Positions 60,868-64,000 of a stretch of DNA of 64,000 bases are shown here, piece by piece (the stretch's first letter is position 1; the number at the start of each line of letters is the position of its first letter). The stretch is from Herminiimonas sp. KBW02 (GTDB taxonomy: Bacteria; Pseudomonadota; Gammaproteobacteria; Burkholderiales; Burkholderiaceae_D): the NCBI RefSeq assembly GCF_003852535.1, contig NZ_QAJP01000003.1, forward strand, positions 434,001 to 498,000, given 5' to 3'. The position numbers and the translations under genes are program-made. The notes under the pieces were generated by a model. The model was not told the origin of the DNA and made no database searches. It was given only the letters and a program-made list of their open reading frames with translations.

Positions 60868-62829
60868 TCAAGATTTGGACAACCTGGGTTGCATAGGATC
60901 TGCTGTCAGGTAACCAACTGCCGCGCTGAATCTGTCGTTGTAGTTGGCCTTAATCAAAGGATCCAGCTTGTCTTTGACCTTGCTGTGCAATTTGCCACTC
61001 CAGTCACCGGCATGCTGGAAGTTGCTCATGATGTAAGTCCAGCCATTGATTTCATCGACTGCGTGCAGGCCGGTGGATTCGGCGCCTGCCGGCACAGACA
61101 TGATGCGCGCCAGCTTTTTGGTGTCTACGTTGTAAGCCCACAGGAAGTTGTTGACGTGCGTGCTGCTGTCTTCGCCGATGAATAGCGTGCGCATTTTTTC
61201 AGAAAATTTCAGGTTATCCGGATTCGCAATCTTGTCCGGATTCGCCAGGTTACCCAAAGCATCGGCGGCGATATCTTCACCGATTAACAGGGCACGGGTT
61301 TGCACCGGTACCCACTCGCTGGTGATTGCGGTGCCGCCGGTGTCGCGTTGTCCGCCTGTCAGTTTGTGCGCGTACACGCCGCCAGCCACGATGGCTTTGT
61401 TGACGCTGATGTTGCTGGCCGGATTCCATGCCGGATCGTTCTTTACCATCGAGTTCTGGATGTTCTGCAAAGCAGAGTAAGCGATCTTGTCCTTGATGTT
61501 GACAGTCGTCCCTTCCATCTTGGTAAAGCCCATGCTGGCGCCGACCAGATTCGCATAGCGATGTGTTTCGAGGAAAGCTGCCGCCTTTTCCATGCCTGGT
61601 TTCAGCTTGACCCAGTTCGCAATGCCGTCGGCATATAGCTTGGTATAGCTGGCGTCATTCGGATCGGTTTTGACGCTGTGCATGATGTCGGACGGCTTTA
61701 AGGTGTTCGCCAGTTTTTCGATTTCTGCGCTGCTGGCATGACCCAATTTAATCCAGCTCAGTGCTGCACCCGGTGCAGCCGGATCGACCGAGAAACCCGC
61801 ACCTACTTTGGCGACATACAAGGTACCCGCCGATAAATCTTTTTCCTTGTCGGCGATGAACATGAACAGGCCGCCATTGGTGTAGTCATCGCCCATCAAT
61901 ACGGTGCGATTGTCAGGCATCACTTGTATCAATTCGTGTGAGATACGACCGAGGCAGAAATGTTTCTTGATGCTGCCGCTGCCATCTGCATGCACGGTGA
62001 TTTCCGGCAGGTGACCATAGTGATAGGGGTTGGCTTTGCTCTCATCACCAAACAAATTCTTGCTGAAAGTTTTGAAGAAAGGACTGTCGTTGATGAATTG
62101 CGCATCCGGCTCGTACTCTTCGCTGGACAGATGTGTATTCCACGGTGACAGGCTGGCGCCGCAAGTGATCCACAAGCCATGCACGGACGAGGTATCGACG
62201 TTGTGATATTTGACCAGTGAGAGTTTGCCGTTGCTTTGATCCTGGTCCAGGGTCAGTACTGCTATTGGTGAAGGCAAGGTGCCGTATGCATTGTTCTTGC
62301 CGCTTGCTGCACCTGCCTGGTCGCGTGTGGTGTATTCAAACTGCACGACGCCGAATATTGCCTTGCCTTTGATATTGGCGACGTTCGCATTTGGCAGTGC
62401 GAGCAGCGAAGTGCCGTCCGGCGAGTCGGAGAAAAATTGTCTTTCTTTCCCCGCAACCGAGCGATCGATGATGGGCTTGTTATTGATGTCGTAGTAGCCG
62501 CCGCTAATAATGGTGCCGCCCTTGCCATCCGGTACCGCTTGTCCGGTGATGAAGAATGGTTGGTAAGCGAGGCGATAGCTCTGTACCGAGTTGTCACCGT
62601 AGTGCACATTCAGTGTGGAGCCGACCGTAGTAGTGGCCATGGCGGCTGCATCCGCCAGTGACGGCGCAGCCATAGTCGTGAAGCTGGTGGCGACGTATTC
62701 TTTTGCGGCGGATGGTGCTGCTGTGCTGCAGGCTGCAAGGAAGGCAGATGATGCGCCCAGCGGCAACAAAGGTGCGCTGGCGAGGAATTTAAGAGCTAGT
62801 CTCCGTGAAGGCTGTGGCTGATCGGACAT
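60868..62829 (-). CDS. phoX: PhoX family secreted phosphatase
   Basis: 653 residues, DUF839/PhoX. A twin-arginine-like signal (PSRRLALKFLASAPLLPLG) and a possible lipobox (FLAAC) suggest export in folded form, perhaps as a Tat lipoprotein. PhoX-type motifs: TCGASLSPWNTHLSSEEYEPD (metal-binding region), GRISHELIQVMPDNRTVLMGDDYTNGGLFMFI and NPDNLKFSEKMRTLFIGEDSS. Calcium and iron-dependent alkaline phosphatase in family members; full length. GGAA 8 bases before ATG 62829. Confidence 0.88.
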   Translation of the reverse strand: MSDQPQPSRRLALKFLASAPLLPLGASSAFLAACSTAAPSAAKEYVATSFTTMAAPSLADAAAMATTTVGSTLNVHYGDNSVQSYRLAYQPFFITGQAVPDGKGGTIISGGYYDINNKPIIDRSVAGKERQFFSDSPDGTSLLALPNANVANIKGKAIFGVVQFEYTTRDQAGAASGKNNAYGTLPSPIAVLTLDQDQSNGKLSLVKYHNVDTSSVHGLWITCGASLSPWNTHLSSEEYEPDAQFINDSPFFKTFSKNLFGDESKANPYHYGHLPEITVHADGSGSIKKHFCLGRISHELIQVMPDNRTVLMGDDYTNGGLFMFIADKEKDLSAGTLYVAKVGAGFSVDPAAPGAALSWIKLGHASSAEIEKLANTLKPSDIMHSVKTDPNDASYTKLYADGIANWVKLKPGMEKAAAFLETHRYANLVGASMGFTKMEGTTVNIKDKIAYSALQNIQNSMVKNDPAWNPASNISVNKAIVAGGVYAHKLTGGQRDTGGTAITSEWVPVQTRALLIGEDIAADALGNLANPDKIANPDNLKFSEKMRTLFIGEDSSTHVNNFLWAYNVDTKKLARIMSVPAGAESTGLHAVDEINGWTYIMSNFQHAGDWSGKLHSKVKDKLDPLIKANYNDRFSAAVGYLTADPMQPRLSKS

Positions 62830-62963
62830 GGTTATTTCCAGGATGGTTGAGTTGCGATGCGCCGGTGGCCCCAAGCTGAACCCTTATCGATCATATCCAA
62901 GTTCGCGGATATGGTTGAAATGAGTTTTGGAAATTGTCGTGCGATCCCCGCGTAGTCCGGGAT

Positions 62964-63003
62964 TATAAAAATGCTTTATGACCGCTTCGTGAAAAGCGGT
63001 CAT
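62964..63003 (-). terminator. intrinsic terminator of xthA
   Basis: On the minus strand ATGACCGCTT (62994-63003), a 6-base loop, AAGCGGTCAT (62978-62987), followed after a few bases by ATTTTTAT: 10 base pairs just after the xthA stop. Confidence 0.65.
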
Positions 63004-63007
63004 GCCA

Positions 63008-63790
63008 TTACTGTTTCCAGTCGTAATCTATCGTCAACGGCGCGTGATCGCTGAAGCGTTCATCTTTATAGATGGCAGCGCTACGCGCGGTCTCTGCCAG
63101 TGCCGGTGTTGCCACCTGGTAATCAATGCGCCAGCCGACGTTCTTTGCATATGCCTGGCCGCGGTTGCTCCACCATGTGTAGCACTCATCGGTGGTATTT
63201 GGATGCAGGCGACGATATGCATCGACCAGCTCAACTTCATCAAATACACGCGACAGCCATGCACGTTCCTCTGGCAGGAAGCCGGAGTTCTTGCGATTGC
63301 CTTTGAAATTCTTCAGGTCGATTTCATTGTGCGCGATATTCCAGTCGCCGCAGATGACGAAGTCGCGCCCTTGCGCTTTTAGTTCCAGCAAGTGCGGCAG
63401 GAATACATCCATGAAGCGAAACTTGGCCTGTTGCCGTTCCTCGCCGGACGAGCCGGACGGGCAATACACCGAAATCACGCTCAACTTGCCAAAGTCACAT
63501 TGCACATAACGCCCTTCGGCATCGAACTCGGCGCAGCCGAAGCCGATCTGCACGTTGTCGGGTACGGTTTTGCAGTACACACCGGCACCGGAGTAGCCCT
63601 TCTTCTCGGCATAGTGGAAATAACCGGTATAGCCCGGTGGCGTCAGGAATTCAGGCGTCATATCAGGTGCCTGCGCCTTCAGTTCTTGCACACAGATAAA
63701 GTCGGCGTCGTGCCTGGCCATCCAGGTAAAAAAGCCTTTTTTGGCGGCGGAGCGTATGCCATTCAGGTTGGCGGAAACAATTTTCAACAT
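63008..63790 (-). CDS. xthA: exodeoxyribonuclease III (AP endonuclease)
   Basis: 260 residues, EEP nuclease fold. Cuts at abasic sites and trims 3' ends. Motifs: MLKIVSANLNGIRSA (N), FICVQELKAQ (metal Glu), GYSGAGVYCKT, FVICGDWNIAHNEIDLKN (Asp, Asn), VDAYRRLHP and the C-terminal FSDHAPLTIDYDW (Asp-His pair). The start is ATG 63790, and an in-frame TTG at 63802 is rejected. It is divergent from pyrE, the common betaproteobacterial arrangement, with a 195-base spacer. Confidence 0.96.
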   Translation of the reverse strand: MLKIVSANLNGIRSAAKKGFFTWMARHDADFICVQELKAQAPDMTPEFLTPPGYTGYFHYAEKKGYSGAGVYCKTVPDNVQIGFGCAEFDAEGRYVQCDFGKLSVISVYCPSGSSGEERQQAKFRFMDVFLPHLLELKAQGRDFVICGDWNIAHNEIDLKNFKGNRKNSGFLPEERAWLSRVFDEVELVDAYRRLHPNTTDECYTWWSNRGQAYAKNVGWRIDYQVATPALAETARSAAIYKDERFSDHAPLTIDYDWKQ

Positions 63791-63985
63791 AGCGTCGTTC
63801 AAAAAAATGAGGCGATCAGGATAACCGATTCGCAGCCGTGCGGCTTGCCTTCGGCCCTAGCGGTGGGTGCGGGCAGGCATATCCTTTGCATTTACAGGCA
63901 TGCAGACCCGATAACGCTTTAAAATGTGGCCTTAGTCGAGCAAATAACGACAATTTTCGTCACTTTTATCCGTTATGGAGTCGTT

Positions 63986-64000
63986 TTGAACAATTTACGG
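63986..64000 (+). CDS. pyrE: pyrE, first five codons (runs off right edge)
   Basis: TTG AAC AAT TTA CGG (MNNLR) starts at 63986 with GGAG 5 bases upstream and stays open to the edge. Orotate phosphoribosyltransferase genes in Burkholderiales begin like this and lie divergent from xthA, so the call rests on the first five residues and the neighbourhood. It is tentative. Confidence 0.55.

Overview
The window looks like chromosomal core DNA of a betaproteobacterium of the Oxalobacteraceae. Herminiimonas or a close Janthinobacterium-type relative is my best guess. I infer this from protein families typical of Burkholderiales (DUF3567, DUF1840, DUF4390, DUF1289, DUF6352, TorF-GlnK-AmtB, the EIIA-Man/HPr/EI cluster, the ferrooxidans-type GshA), from the gene order lysM-dprA-smg-topB facing def-fmt, and from rsmB-DUF4390-ntrY-ntrX. 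I see no rRNA, tRNA, CRISPR array, insertion sequence, integrase or prophage. Coding density is high, and most of the chromosome-scale interest lies in regulatory DNA and in a few unusual gene architectures.

Layout. 1-6.5 kb: an unidentified partial gene, an AT-rich gap, a GNAT acetyltransferase, a small winged-helix protein, a MocR-type regulator facing a YdeP-like molybdopterin oxidoreductase, and two small proteins. 6.5-9.5 kb: alkylation repair (Ada/AlkA fusion plus Ogt), a peroxiredoxin and a DUF4870 membrane protein. 9.7-17.7 kb: topB, smg, dprA and a LysM protein on the minus strand facing def, fmt and a lipoprotein. 17.7-20.4 kb: an Lrp-type regulator facing ornithine aminotransferase and an ArgZ-like arginine dihydrolase, a likely short arginine catabolic route. 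20.6-24.4 kb: metH behind a hairpin-bearing leader. 24.4-29.6 kb: a YafJ-type amidotransferase, two tandem paralogous lipoproteins, a 2H-phosphoesterase/PhnN fusion, a TrmB-like methyltransferase and DUF3567. 29.8-35.2 kb: rsmB, DUF4390, ntrY, a short ntrX lacking the AAA+ domain, and a P-loop-less CobW-like protein.

35.5-42.5 kb: DUF1840, a lipoprotein, a chemoreceptor, an Xni-type flap nuclease, two small unknown genes, comM, a small orphan and ubiK. 42.5-45.4 kb: torF-glnK-amtB behind a perfect NtrC-type palindrome and a -24/-12 (sigma-54) promoter. 45.5-50.5 kb: gshA-gshB and a regulatory-type PTS (EIIA-Man, HPr, EI). 50.5-51.7 kb: a split chromate transporter pair. 52-53.9 kb: metX-metW behind a promoter, a SAM-II riboswitch and an intrinsic terminator. 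53.9-64 kb: AmpG, a C-terminally truncated RlmI, DUF6352, a MOT1-type molybdate/sulfate transporter, an OpgC-like acyltransferase, an MFS transporter, PhoX, xthA and the first codons of pyrE.

Functional themes. Methionine and SAM metabolism appears twice: metXW under the SAM-II switch, and metH. Nitrogen appears three times: the sigma-54/NtrC-controlled ammonium operon, NtrYX, and arginine/ornithine breakdown. Other genes serve DNA repair and processing (AlkA, Ogt, TopB, DprA, ComM, Xni, XthA). Calls rest on motif recognition by eye. No database search or folding program was run.
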